DNA of 10,699 bases, from the NCBI GenBank assembly GCA_030064795.1, contig JASJEI010000090.1:1-10699 (forward strand). The letters are read 5' to 3'. This document shows positions 1 through 5,176 of this stretch, piece by piece. Position 1 is the first letter of the stretch. Each line of letters opens with the position of its first letter. This DNA comes from Pleurocapsa sp. MO_226.B13 (GTDB taxonomy: Bacteria > Cyanobacteriota > Cyanobacteriia > Cyanobacteriales > Xenococcaceae). The position numbers were made by a program, and so were the translations under genes. Under the pieces are notes generated by a model. The model was not told the origin of the DNA, searched no databases, and was given only the letters and a program-made list of their open reading frames with translations.

Positions 1-35
1 GTAGACCGCAGGTCGAAGTGACTGGGTTACGTAGT

Positions 36-68
36 ACTTCTGACTTCTGAGTTCTGACTTCTGACTTC
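36..68. repeat. Heptanucleotide tandem repeat array (copy A)
   Basis: On the minus strand this reads as the heptads GAAGTCA, GAAGTCA, GAACTCA, GAAGTCA and a partial GAAGT. The third heptad carries a G-to-C variant. It starts two bases past the stop codon of the neighbouring minus-strand gene. The same 33 bases, including the variant heptad in the same place, occur at 6993-7025 in the opposite orientation. Short heptad repeats of this kind are known in cyanobacterial genomes. Confidence 0.9.
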
Positions 69-70
69 GT

Positions 71-373
71 TCAAGTGAGTTTCCTCAACAACCTCCTCAC
101 CTCTTCAGGACAAGGGCGTGAAGTCATTTCAGCTTGACTGTTTTTCAGCAAAGATTTAAATATTTCTTCTAGACCGTATTCGGCGATCGCCTCCTTCAAA
201 CTAAGATCTGGTTCAATTGAATTAATCGCGTCGTAAAGAGCGATCGCGCTCTCGGTATTGGGCGACTGTGGCTCGATGCAAAAATAGATTTCAATTAGAG
301 TTCCACGCCATCCAACTAAGTCAATATAGTCTTGAGTGAGGATGTCTAGTTCTTGAAGATCTTTGATTGGCAT
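71..373 (-). CDS. Small orphan protein, 100 aa, function unknown
   Basis: The ATG at 373 opens a 100-residue acidic, helix-prone protein. I do not recognise the family. An N-terminal part (about 1-60) is followed by a helical stretch (DLSLKEAIAEYGLEEIFKSL, 56-75) and a basic C-terminal end rich in Arg. No signal peptide, membrane segment or catalytic motif is visible. Two HIP1 palindromes lie inside the frame (183-190 and 240-247), which suggests long residence in a cyanobacterial genome. No clear Shine-Dalgarno sequence precedes the ATG. The gene is divergent from the XRE regulator at 515 with 141 bp between them. Reality of the gene is likely, function unassigned. Confidence 0.6.
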   Translation of the reverse strand: MPIKDLQELDILTQDYIDLVGWRGTLIEIYFCIEPQSPNTESAIALYDAINSIEPDLSLKEAIAEYGLEEIFKSLLKNSQAEMTSRPCPEEVRRLLRKLT

Positions 374-480
374 TGTTCAGTTTTTAGTAGTCATAATTTT
401 CAGTTTTGATTACTTCTCTTAAATAAATCACTTTAGTAAAACAATCTAAATAGCTTGGATTAAACGCTTAATTATATTTT

Positions 481-515
481 ATTCTCAATCTAGTTTTGAT
501 AGCTGGATTGAGAAT
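481..515. promoter_or_regulatory. Perfect 10-bp inverted repeat over the regulator start codon
   Basis: ATTCTCAATC (481-490) and its exact complement GATTGAGAAT (506-515) are separated by 15 bases. The right arm ends on the first base of the TTG start codon of the XRE gene. A second signal overlaps it: TAGCTTGGATT at 451-461 is nearly repeated as TAGCTGGATT at 500-509. The position fits an autoregulatory operator, or an RNA hairpin that covers the translation start. Binding is inferred from position only. Confidence 0.55.
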
Positions 516-883
516 TGGATATAGAACAAGCGGTTAGAAACTTGGCTCGGTTGGTTTACAATGTGAGGACGCAGATGAAATTGAGGCAGCGAGATTTCGG
601 TAAGCTTTTTGGCGCAAGTAATGCCAGTGTCAGTAATATTGAAAATGGCAACTACTTGGATTTACCAGAACACAGAACTTTAAATGAACTGGCAACCAAA
701 GTACTTAAGATTGAGTACTGGGAGTTGATTAGGCTTCTGCATCAAGGAGAGGAACCTGTTCTACCTCAAAATTTAACCGCCAGTCAAATTATTGCTGCTT
801 TAGAATTAATTGAAGATTCGGAAGATCTTCATGATATTCTTTCGGCTGTTGTAAGACGCATCGATCATGTGAGAGGTCAGTAG
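515..883 (+). CDS. XRE-family helix-turn-helix regulator, 122 aa
   Basis: Residues about 6-65 have the pattern of an XRE/Cro-CI DNA-binding domain. A first helix (VRNLARLVYNVRTQMKLRQ) leads into RDFGKLFGASNASVSNIENG, in which the GASNASVSNIE segment is the recognition helix. A C-terminal helical part (LTASQIIAALELIEDSEDLHDIL) may dimerise. The start is a TTG. An in-frame TGA lies at 509-511, and the next in-frame ATG (codon 20) would remove helix 1, so TTG at 515 is the only good start. No clear ribosome site is visible. The inverted repeat at 481-515 touches the start codon and suggests autoregulation. The last 95 bp overlap the opposing gene at 789-1067. It is probably a Cro/CI-like repressor of the island or of its neighbours, but its targets are unknown. 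Confidence 0.85.
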   Translation: MDIEQAVRNLARLVYNVRTQMKLRQRDFGKLFGASNASVSNIENGNYLDLPEHRTLNELATKVLKIEYWELIRLLHQGEEPVLPQNLTASQIIAALELIEDSEDLHDILSAVVRRIDHVRGQ

Positions 884-1067
884 AACGGCGATCGCAGCGA
901 TTGATTTTGCTTTTTCCCTTAGCTTTGGCTTTGTTTACGACAATTAACATCGCTTCTTCTAGATCCTGTTCGTTATCGCGATCAGCGTAGTATTTTCTAA
1001 TCCGATCCAAAACTTCTACTTCTCCATAAAAATCGAAAATCAACTGCAACAGTTCATCAAGTGTCAT
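789..1067 (-). CDS. Small orphan protein, 92 aa, tail-to-tail overlap with XRE gene
   Basis: The ATG at 1067 is preceded by AGGAG at a 9-base distance and by a good promoter (TTAAGA, 18 bases, TATAAT), so expression looks genuine. Residues 1-57 are an acidic-then-basic helical protein (MTLDELLQLIFDFYGEVEVL and on, ending in a KAKAKGKSK tract). Residues from about 58 on derive from a HIP1 palindrome (888-895) and from the antisense of the XRE gene, and look less natural (Cys, His and Gln rich). The frame may therefore once have stopped near 890 and read through after rearrangement. I do not recognise the family. Opposed 3' ends overlapping by 95 bp are unusual and could lead to antisense interference between the two transcripts. 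Confidence 0.6.
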   Translation of the reverse strand: MTLDELLQLIFDFYGEVEVLDRIRKYYADRDNEQDLEEAMLIVVNKAKAKGKSKINRCDRRSTDLSHDRCVLQQPKEYHEDLPNLQLILKQQ

Positions 1068-1087
1068 AAATCGAGACTCCTAAATAA

Positions 1088-1121
1088 ATTATATATGTAG
1101 TTAACCCTCGATCTTAACTGC
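1088..1121 (-). promoter_or_regulatory. Promoter of the 92-aa gene inside a small inverted repeat
   Basis: On the minus strand TTAAGA (1117-1112) and TATAAT (1093-1088) are separated by 18 bases, upstream of AGGAG and the ATG at 1067. AGTTAA (1099-1104) and TTAACT (1114-1119) form an inverted repeat around the -35 and spacer, extended to 8 bp by one G-T pair and one G-C pair. The same hairpin could act as a weak terminator for the gene ending at 1132. Confidence 0.45.
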
Positions 1122-1131
1122 TTAATCGTGA

Positions 1132-1776
1132 TTATTCGGTTAACTCCAAATTGGTCAGATAATGCATGAAATTCTGGTTACTGTGAGGGTCGTAGACTTC
1201 AGCCCTCATCTCCCCCCAGGACAGTAAGATGTATTTAGTGTTGTTTTTGGGATTAAATACTTTGATTCCTTTCTTCAAATAGGGTTTGTTACAGCTAGCT
1301 GCCAAAGACTTATCCAAGTTAGTCGCCCTTGGGAACAAATGTTCTGGATAGTCCCAATCATCTACTGCCTCAAAGTCTTGCTCGACGAGCCATTGAATAT
1401 GCTTGTCCTGTAACCCGTTTACTTTTAGTTCATATTTACTATCCAGCCTGCTGCCGTTTCTAATCTCCAAGCTGACTCCAACAAACCAATTCCTGACCTT
1501 AATTGCTAGTTTATTGGCGATCGCCTTGGTTTTCGCTCCCAGGTAAGTACAGTGGACTAATCCTGCTTGGAGATCGAAATAGCTAGCGACGTTGGGGTTA
1601 GAGGTGGGTTGCCAAGCGTAAAGCTCGTTGGAATTATTTTGCCTGGTTGTGCTACTTATTAAAGTGCTTGGTGAGGACTCTTGTGTCCCCTTTGCTTGAA
1701 CCTCTAAGACTAACCTCTTGGGAGGTATAGTCTTAGATTCTGAAGACAAGACAAGTACATTTATCCTGTATTCCAT
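1132..1776 (-). CDS. Unknown protein (~214 aa) overlapping the 3' end of tnpB
   Basis: The frame is open for 216 codons. It can start at TTG 1782 or, preferred here, at ATG 1776. Both lie inside the last codons of tnpB, whose stop is at 1761-1763, so translation is probably coupled. I do not recognise the family. The protein is mixed alpha/beta with no membrane segment. It has a conserved-looking middle (KLAIKVRNWFVGVSLEI), an acidic-aromatic stretch (DFEAVDDWDYPEHLF) and a basic segment before the C-terminus (KPYLKKGIKVFNPKNNTKY). A HIP1 site lies at 1517-1524, unlike the tnpA/tnpB genes, which have none. The first 25 codons contain a strong hairpin (1703-1737) that may belong to the IS element. 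The gene could be a passenger of the IS, or a host gene whose 5' end was replaced by IS sequence. Confidence 0.55.
   Translation of the reverse strand: MEYRINVLVLSSESKTIPPKRLVLEVQAKGTQESSPSTLISSTTRQNNSNELYAWQPTSNPNVASYFDLQAGLVHCTYLGAKTKAIANKLAIKVRNWFVGVSLEIRNGSRLDSKYELKVNGLQDKHIQWLVEQDFEAVDDWDYPEHLFPRATNLDKSLAASCNKPYLKKGIKVFNPKNNTKYILLSWGEMRAEVYDPHSNQNFMHYLTNLELTE
1703..1737 (-). other. 15-bp hairpin just downstream of tnpB (guide-RNA or right-end candidate)
   Basis: TCTAAGACTA (1703-1712) pairs perfectly with TAGTCTTAGA (1728-1737). Inside it ACCTC (1713-1717) pairs with GAGGT (1722-1726), leaving one bulged base (1727) and a four-base loop. The hairpin begins 23 bp past the tnpB stop. TnpB guide RNAs (omega RNAs) usually span the tnpB 3' end and the element's right end, which carries a subterminal hairpin, so position and strand fit. 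The same bases are coding in the overlapping unknown gene. No U-run follows, so it is not a standard terminator. Confidence 0.45.
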
Positions 1777-3218
1777 TCCCAATCGCTAAACAATTCAAGC
1801 TGTACGAAAAGCGCGGGATTACCAGACTCATCCACCATCGCAGATGATGTATTCTTTCTGTTGCCAGAAGATCCTGTTAATTCAGGTTCGGTCGTGACTT
1901 TACGGCTGACCACCGTTAGGGTATCAATACCAAGCTTTTCGATGCCACGGTAAGCGACGACGCTCCCCGCTTGTGTGTCTGCGTCTTCGTAGTGTCCGCA
2001 GTTCTCACATACAAATTTTTCTTGATCTCTATTCGTCGGGCTGACAAAATGACACTTATGACATTCAATCGATGAGCCACGAGGATTAACCGTGATTGTC
2101 CAGTTTCCAAGTTTAGCTGCCTGATGTTCGGTTTTCTTTCGTAGAGAATACCAAGCAGCATCAGAGATAGCCTTGTTAAGTTGAGATTTACGCGATTGGT
2201 TGTTGCGAAGATATTTACCTGTTATTTCACATTTCTTGGGCTTGCATCGACGCTTCATATTCTGGATCTTAAGATCCTCAAAGACAATTACATCTGCCTT
2301 GGCTGCAATGCGTTTGCCTAGTTTCCATTGAAAATCTTGACGGCGACGACGAATATCTCGGTGTACTTTTGCCACCCTAATAGCTGCATCTGAGCGGTTT
2401 TTGCTACCTTTCTTTTTGCGCGACAACCTGCGTTGTCTTATACGTAGCCTTCGCGAGAGTGAAGACGCAATTTGGGGATTTGGCTCTACTTCTTTGTTGC
2501 TAAGTGCTACGATTTTTTTAATCCCAACGTCGCAACCAATAACCGTTTTGAGTTCGCTTTCTTTTTTTCGGTAGTCGGGAATTGACTGATCTCGCAGTAG
2601 CACTGAAACCATCCAGCAGTCGATATCTCTTGTAATTGTTGCAGTCCTGATTTCCCAGTTAGCATCAATTTCTCTAGAATTCGCAAACTTCATCCAGCCA
2701 AGTTTGGGGAATTTAATTCTATTGCCTTCAATTCTGACTGTACCTGGCTTGAATTCAATACCAACATCGCGAGTAGTCTTAAATTTAGGAAACTTGGAAT
2801 GCCCTGAAAAGAAACGCTTGAAAGCGGTATCTTGATGCCTTAATGCTTGTTGTAAAACGTCCGAGCTGACATCAGCATACCAAGGCTTAGTTTGCCTCCA
2901 AGATGTAGCAAAAGATGAATGTATTTCAGAGGCGCAACGGCGAGGGTTAAAAGGTTTGTTGCCACGCGCCCTTGCGGGGTTATCTTCTTTCCAATAATCT
3001 CCTAGCGATGCAGATCTATTAACCGAACAAGCCAAAGGGGAAGCGACTCCTAAGCTTCTAAGGCTACAAAACTCGCCAACTGCAAAGCTGTCTTGATAGG
3101 TGTCAATTCTGTCAGAGAGGCAAAGATTAAGCAACGAGCGTATTTTGTTTTGCCACTCAATTAATCTATTTTCTGAAGCCCAAGTAGGGTATAGCTTAAA
3201 TTGATATGCTGTTTGCAT
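1761..3218 (-). CDS. IS605-type TnpB, RNA-guided nuclease, 485 aa
   Basis: The family uses a transposon-end RNA to guide a RuvC-type nuclease to DNA next to a short adjacent motif; this favours retention of the element. RuvC-I is GCDVGIKKIVAL (Asp230), RuvC-II is VFEDLKIQNM (Glu314), and RuvC-III is around Asp414 in EDADTQAG. A four-Cys zinc ribbon sits between II and III (Cys386, Cys389, Cys404, Cys407). The N-terminal part (1-215) has the usual wedge and recognition sequence of long cyanobacterial TnpBs, including CSVNRSASLGDYWK. Length is normal and no frameshift is seen. The Asn normally following the third Asp (DxNAA) is Gln here (DTQAG), which could alter activity. The start ATG has a GGGAGGG ribosome site. 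The 3' end overlaps the unknown gene at 1132-1776. Confidence 0.92.
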   Translation of the reverse strand: MQTAYQFKLYPTWASENRLIEWQNKIRSLLNLCLSDRIDTYQDSFAVGEFCSLRSLGVASPLACSVNRSASLGDYWKEDNPARARGNKPFNPRRCASEIHSSFATSWRQTKPWYADVSSDVLQQALRHQDTAFKRFFSGHSKFPKFKTTRDVGIEFKPGTVRIEGNRIKFPKLGWMKFANSREIDANWEIRTATITRDIDCWMVSVLLRDQSIPDYRKKESELKTVIGCDVGIKKIVALSNKEVEPNPQIASSLSRRLRIRQRRLSRKKKGSKNRSDAAIRVAKVHRDIRRRRQDFQWKLGKRIAAKADVIVFEDLKIQNMKRRCKPKKCEITGKYLRNNQSRKSQLNKAISDAAWYSLRKKTEHQAAKLGNWTITVNPRGSSIECHKCHFVSPTNRDQEKFVCENCGHYEDADTQAGSVVAYRGIEKLGIDTLTVVSRKVTTEPELTGSSGNRKNTSSAMVDESGNPALFVQLELFSDWEWNTG

Positions 3219-3264
3219 TGCTTGCCCTCCCTCTTGTTTGCTAAACTATGACTAATTTACCATA

Positions 3265-3681
3265 TTGGGTGTAGCAGTGCAAAAGCTAAGTGGCGGAACG
3301 GTATATGATTTATCAATTCATTTAGTCCTAGTCACTAAATACCGAAAAAAGGTAATTGACAAGGTTATGTTGAAACGCCTAGAAGAGATATTCGCCGATA
3401 CCTGTAAAAAGTGGGACTGCCAGCTAAAAGAGTTTAACGGAGAGAATAATCACTGCCATTTGCTCATAGCAATCAACCCTAAAGCTCAAATAAGTGCTTT
3501 TGCTAATAATCTCAAAACTGTATCCTCTCGTCGCATCAGAAAAGAATTTCCTAGTAGATGCGCCCAGTTTTATCGTAAGCCTGTATTTTGGAAGATAGGT
3601 TATTTTGTCTCCTCAACTGGCGGTGCTAACCTAGAGACAGTCAAAAAGTACATTCAGCAACAAGATGCTCCTACTCGCTAA
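3265..3681 (+). CDS. IS200/IS605-family Y1 transposase TnpA, 138 aa
   Basis: This is the single-strand HUH transposase that excises and inserts IS605-type elements as single-stranded DNA circles. The HUH metal-binding motif is intact (NNHCHLLI, His63 and His65), as is the catalytic Tyr129 in TVKKYIQQQ. Family signatures SIHLVLVTKYRKKVI near the N-terminus, EFNGE before the HUH motif, NNLKTVSSRRIRKEF and KPVFWKIGYFVSSTGG are all present, and the length is normal. The start is TTG 3265 or GTG 3277; neither has a clear ribosome site, as is common for tightly limited transposases. It is divergent from tnpB. Together they look like a potentially active pair. Confidence 0.93.
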   Translation: MGVAVQKLSGGTVYDLSIHLVLVTKYRKKVIDKVMLKRLEEIFADTCKKWDCQLKEFNGENNHCHLLIAINPKAQISAFANNLKTVSSRRIRKEFPSRCAQFYRKPVFWKIGYFVSSTGGANLETVKKYIQQQDAPTR

Positions 3682-3711
3682 GTTATCCCTCGCGATTCCC
3701 CTACAACCAAC

Positions 3712-3728
3712 CTGCGGTATGGTCGCAG
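3712..3728. repeat. Candidate left-end hairpin of the IS
   Basis: CTGCG (3712-3716) pairs with CGCAG (3724-3728), and G3717 can pair with T3723 as a wobble, leaving a loop of five. It lies 31 bp past the tnpA stop and about 20 bp before the truncated neighbour gene. TnpA of this family recognises a subterminal hairpin at each element end, so this is the natural candidate on the tnpA side. Confidence 0.5.
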
Positions 3729-3747
3729 TACCCTCGCTCGAAGACTG

Positions 3748-4083
3748 ATGGCTCAATTGCAAAAAGTGGGAAATATTAAAATAGCTTATATTTTGGTTAG
3801 TGATTATTTTTTACTAGAAGAAATAGAACAAGCTTTAATTAAATGGTTTGCTCCTCGCTTAAATTTTTCTGCCGTAACAGGCTCGAACAAAAAAAGAGTA
3901 GTATTTTATGTTGAGGAAGAAGTAAAAGAAAAGCTGAGTTTGCTTGCAGAAAAAGAAAATCGTTCCTTAAGCAATTGGCTTGAAAATCTTGCCTTAAATA
4001 CAATTGATTCTCATGAAAACCAAAAGCCAGAAGCTAAGAATCGATCTGCAAAAATAAATTTTAATCAACCAATATCAGCTTAA
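3748..4083 (+). CDS. N-terminally truncated GIY-YIG-like protein with ribbon-helix-helix tail, 111 aa
   Basis: Residues 1-40 (KIAYILVSD, then EEIEQALIKWFAPRLN) resemble the C-terminal half of a GIY-YIG nuclease domain, including the family's Glu in the EQALI helix and the PxLN motif. The GIY, YIG and Arg motifs are missing. Residues 49-85 (KRVVFYVEEEVKEKLSLLAEKENRSLSNWLEN) look like a CopG/Arc ribbon-helix-helix segment. The last residues, KINFNQPISA, nearly match the end of the XRE protein at 4898-5176. The ATG has no ribosome site. The frame is open back to 3682 and would add residues including YGRSTLARRL, across the candidate IS hairpin. The simplest reading is a gene whose 5' part was removed by the IS605 insertion; no left half is visible on the other side of the element. 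Catalytic activity is unlikely. Confidence 0.6.
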   Translation: MAQLQKVGNIKIAYILVSDYFLLEEIEQALIKWFAPRLNFSAVTGSNKKRVVFYVEEEVKEKLSLLAEKENRSLSNWLENLALNTIDSHENQKPEAKNRSAKINFNQPISA

Positions 4084-4188
4084 GCTTTGTCTAATTTAAG
4101 GCTAAAGATATTTTTTGCTAACTAAAATTACTATGCTCGAAGTTAACTTTCAAATATAAACAAAATAAAAGAAACTGGCGCGATCGCC
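4052..4188. repeat. Direct repeat R1 (shared gene tail plus downstream region)
   Basis: This segment aligns with 5145-5280 at about 77 percent identity by hand, with one single-base gap. It covers the last ten codons of the truncated GIY-YIG-like gene, its stop, and about 105 bp of AT-rich noncoding DNA, ending in the HIP1-containing CGCGATCGCC. The best conserved parts are the coding tail and the last 40 bp. Confidence 0.85.
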
Positions 4189-4215
4189 TTTCCTATTTCC
4201 GCACAGGCGATCGCG
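4179..4215. terminator. Hairpin with HIP1 arms between convergent genes
   Basis: CGCGATCGCC (4179-4188) and GGCGATCGCG (4206-4215) are perfect 10-bp complements 17 bases apart. They sit between the plus-strand gene ending at 4083 and the minus-strand gene ending at 4241. A short T-run follows on the plus strand. It may act as a two-way terminator, though each arm is also a self-complementary HIP1 site, so pairing within one arm competes. Confidence 0.35.
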
Positions 4216-4240
4216 TAAGTTTTTATCAAAAAGCTAGGAG

Positions 4241-4441
4241 CTAGTTATTTTTTTTGCTAGCAATAAAATCTTTGATAAATTGTTTCTCTTCTTCCCAGGT
4301 CGCTCCTTCTGGTGCTTTCTGCCAGTCTGCTTTTTCACGGAATAATTCATAGGCTTTTTCCCATTCAGCATCGTTATCTTGATGCTCTCTCATATACTGT
4401 CTTAGTTCTTTAACAGTCATTTCTTCTAATGATTTAGACAA
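4241..4441 (-). CDS. Small acidic protein, DUF6887-like, 66 aa
   Basis: Residues 7-30 (EMTVKELRQYMREHQDND) match the pattern of a small cyanobacterial family, which I believe is DUF6887 (short proteins with MTxxELRxYxxxHxxD). It is highly charged and helical, with no membrane segment. The start is TTG 4441. A strong ribosome site AAGGAGGTG lies 6 bases upstream, inside the 3' end of the preceding gene, which fixes this start. The two genes overlap by 8 bases, so they are translationally coupled. Members of this family often occur beside a second short gene, an arrangement that resembles toxin-antitoxin modules, but no biochemical role is known to me. Confidence 0.75.
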   Translation of the reverse strand: MSKSLEEMTVKELRQYMREHQDNDAEWEKAYELFREKADWQKAPEGATWEEEKQFIKDFIASKKNN

Positions 4442-4613
4442 GAGTTACACCTCCTTGATTATCAATTTCCAATCCAATTTCGCCACCGTATCCGCATTCA
4501 ATAAAAATAATTTCTTTGCCTTGATAATAGCGAAAACTGGTAATCGTAAGTCCTGCGCCAGTTAAAAACTGAGCTAAAATACAAGCTTTTACCGCTTGTT
4601 TTGCCGTAATCAT
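4434..4613 (-). CDS. Short partner protein, 59 aa (DUF6888-like candidate)
   Basis: A 59-codon frame runs from ATG 4613 to TAA at 4436-4434 and overlaps the start of the next gene (TTG 4441). The protein has an N-terminal helix (MITAKQAVKACILAQFLTGA) and then a beta-rich part (LTITSFRYY, EIIFIECGYG, EIGLEI). This resembles short partners usually found upstream of DUF6887 genes in cyanobacteria, but the assignment is from pattern only. No clear ribosome site precedes the ATG. The tight overlap with a strong ribosome site for the second gene is the best evidence that it is translated. Confidence 0.55.
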   Translation of the reverse strand: MITAKQAVKACILAQFLTGAGLTITSFRYYQGKEIIFIECGYGGEIGLEIDNQGGVTLV

Positions 4614-4717
4614 CTATATTTAGTTTTCTAGGTACTAAAGTTATATGTTTGCTCGCGTATCTTAGTTTTCTTTAGGTATTACGCCTATCGCTTGCGTTCA
4701 TAGCTTCATTGTCACAC

Positions 4718-4760
4718 TTTTAGTTTGGTATGTCAAACTAAAAGTTTTAGTTTGACATAC
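4718..4760. promoter_or_regulatory. Triple half-site operator in a divergent promoter region
   Basis: TTTTAGTTTG occurs at 4718-4727, inverted at 4734-4743, and again at 4745-4754. The second and third form a perfect 16-bp inverted repeat (4728-4743 and 4745-4760, arm TTTTAGTTTGACATAC) with one base between. The first and second also form a hairpin of 11 bp per arm (4717-4727, 4734-4744). The site lies between the small minus-strand pair (start 4613) and the XRE gene (start 4898), so a regulator bound here could control both. The XRE protein at 4898 is the natural candidate. Confidence 0.6.
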
Positions 4761-4854
4761 TTGCCTTTTTAATAGTAATCTGGCAAATACCCAAGTAACC
4801 TTTGAAGACTTATGGAGGTATAACCCTAGCTATTTAAACAGCGATTCATAGACA

Positions 4855-4889
4855 AATGTACATTACAAACTTTAAACTAAAGGTTTAAA
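4855..4889 (+). promoter_or_regulatory. Palindromes just upstream of the second XRE gene
   Basis: AATGTACATT (4855-4864) is a perfect 10-bp palindrome. TTTAAAC (4871-4877) and GTTTAAA (4883-4889) form an inverted repeat with a five-base spacer, ending 8 bases before the ATG at 4898. Either could be an operator or, for the second, an RNA hairpin near the start codon. The region is AT-rich, so chance occurrence is possible. Confidence 0.35.
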
Positions 4890-4897
4890 CTTGACTT

Positions 4898-5176
4898 ATG
4901 AAAAAAGCAAATGTTAGAAAAATGCTCAGAATAAGAAAAATAGATGAAATACAGGCAAAAGGCTTGGGTCAAAAGATCAGAGAAGCCAGATATGCTCTGA
5001 GAGGCAAAAAAACCTTAGAAGAAATTTGTAATTTTGTCGGAGTATCAGAAACATATTGGTATGACATCGAAAAAGAAAGAATTAAAGGATGTCTGTCTTA
5101 TGATAATCTCCGAAAGATCGAAGAAGTCCTTAATATCGATCTTGAAATAAATTTTAACCAACCTGTATCAGCTTAA
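4898..5176 (+). CDS. XRE-family helix-turn-helix regulator, 92 aa
   Basis: After a basic N-terminal arm (MKKANVRKMLRIRK), residues 24-82 form an XRE domain: LGQKIREARYALRGKKTLEE, ICNFVGVSETYWYDIEKERI and a closing helix (SYDNLRKIEEVLNIDL). The GVSETYWYDIEKE stretch is the recognition helix. The C-terminal EINFNQPVSA is nearly the same as the end of the unrelated protein at 3748-4083 and lies in repeat R2. The region upstream holds several palindromes that may be its operators. The next gene is a DNA adenine methylase 121 bp away, so it may control that gene, as small regulators do in restriction-modification loci, but no restriction enzyme is present. No clear ribosome site is seen. Confidence 0.85.
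   Translation: MKKANVRKMLRIRKIDEIQAKGLGQKIREARYALRGKKTLEEICNFVGVSETYWYDIEKERIKGCLSYDNLRKIEEVLNIDLEINFNQPVSA

Larger units (their letters stand above)
1700..3745. mobile_element. IS200/IS605-family element (IS605-type, divergent tnpA/tnpB)
   Basis: A Y1 transposase gene (tnpA, plus) and a tnpB gene (minus) are arranged head to head with 46 bp between start codons, which is the IS605 layout. A hairpin after tnpA (3712-3728) and one after tnpB (1703-1737) are candidates for the subterminal palindromes at the two ends. IS605 elements have no terminal inverted repeats and make no target duplication, so the exact ends cannot be fixed and the stated limits are approximate. No HIP1 palindrome occurs from 1525 to 4178, unlike the rest of the window, which supports separate origin. 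The gene just outside the tnpA-side end is truncated. Confidence 0.75.

Noticed and set aside
1..35. Possible tRNA remnant or attachment site at the left edge
   Set aside because: Only a short GACC/GGTC stem is visible, with no cloverleaf and no matching repeat elsewhere in the window.
1916..2161. 81-codon minus-strand frame
   Set aside because: It is another frame of the same strand inside tnpB, over the zinc ribbon and RuvC-III coding region, where the tnpB frame is certain.
1099..3692. Direct repeats AGTTAACCCTCG (1099-1110) and AGTTATCCCTCG (3681-3692) as IS target duplication
   Set aside because: They match at 11 of 12 bases, but IS605-type elements make no target duplication, and the right copy overlaps the tnpA stop, inside the element. 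CCCTCG also recurs at 3731, so chance is likely.
3682..3747. Extension of the GIY-YIG-like protein upstream through YGRSTLARRL as the true N-terminal catalytic half
   Set aside because: It is faintly like the YIG segment of the family, but the bases form the candidate IS hairpin, there is no start codon in the stretch, and the GIY part is absent. Kept only as a note.
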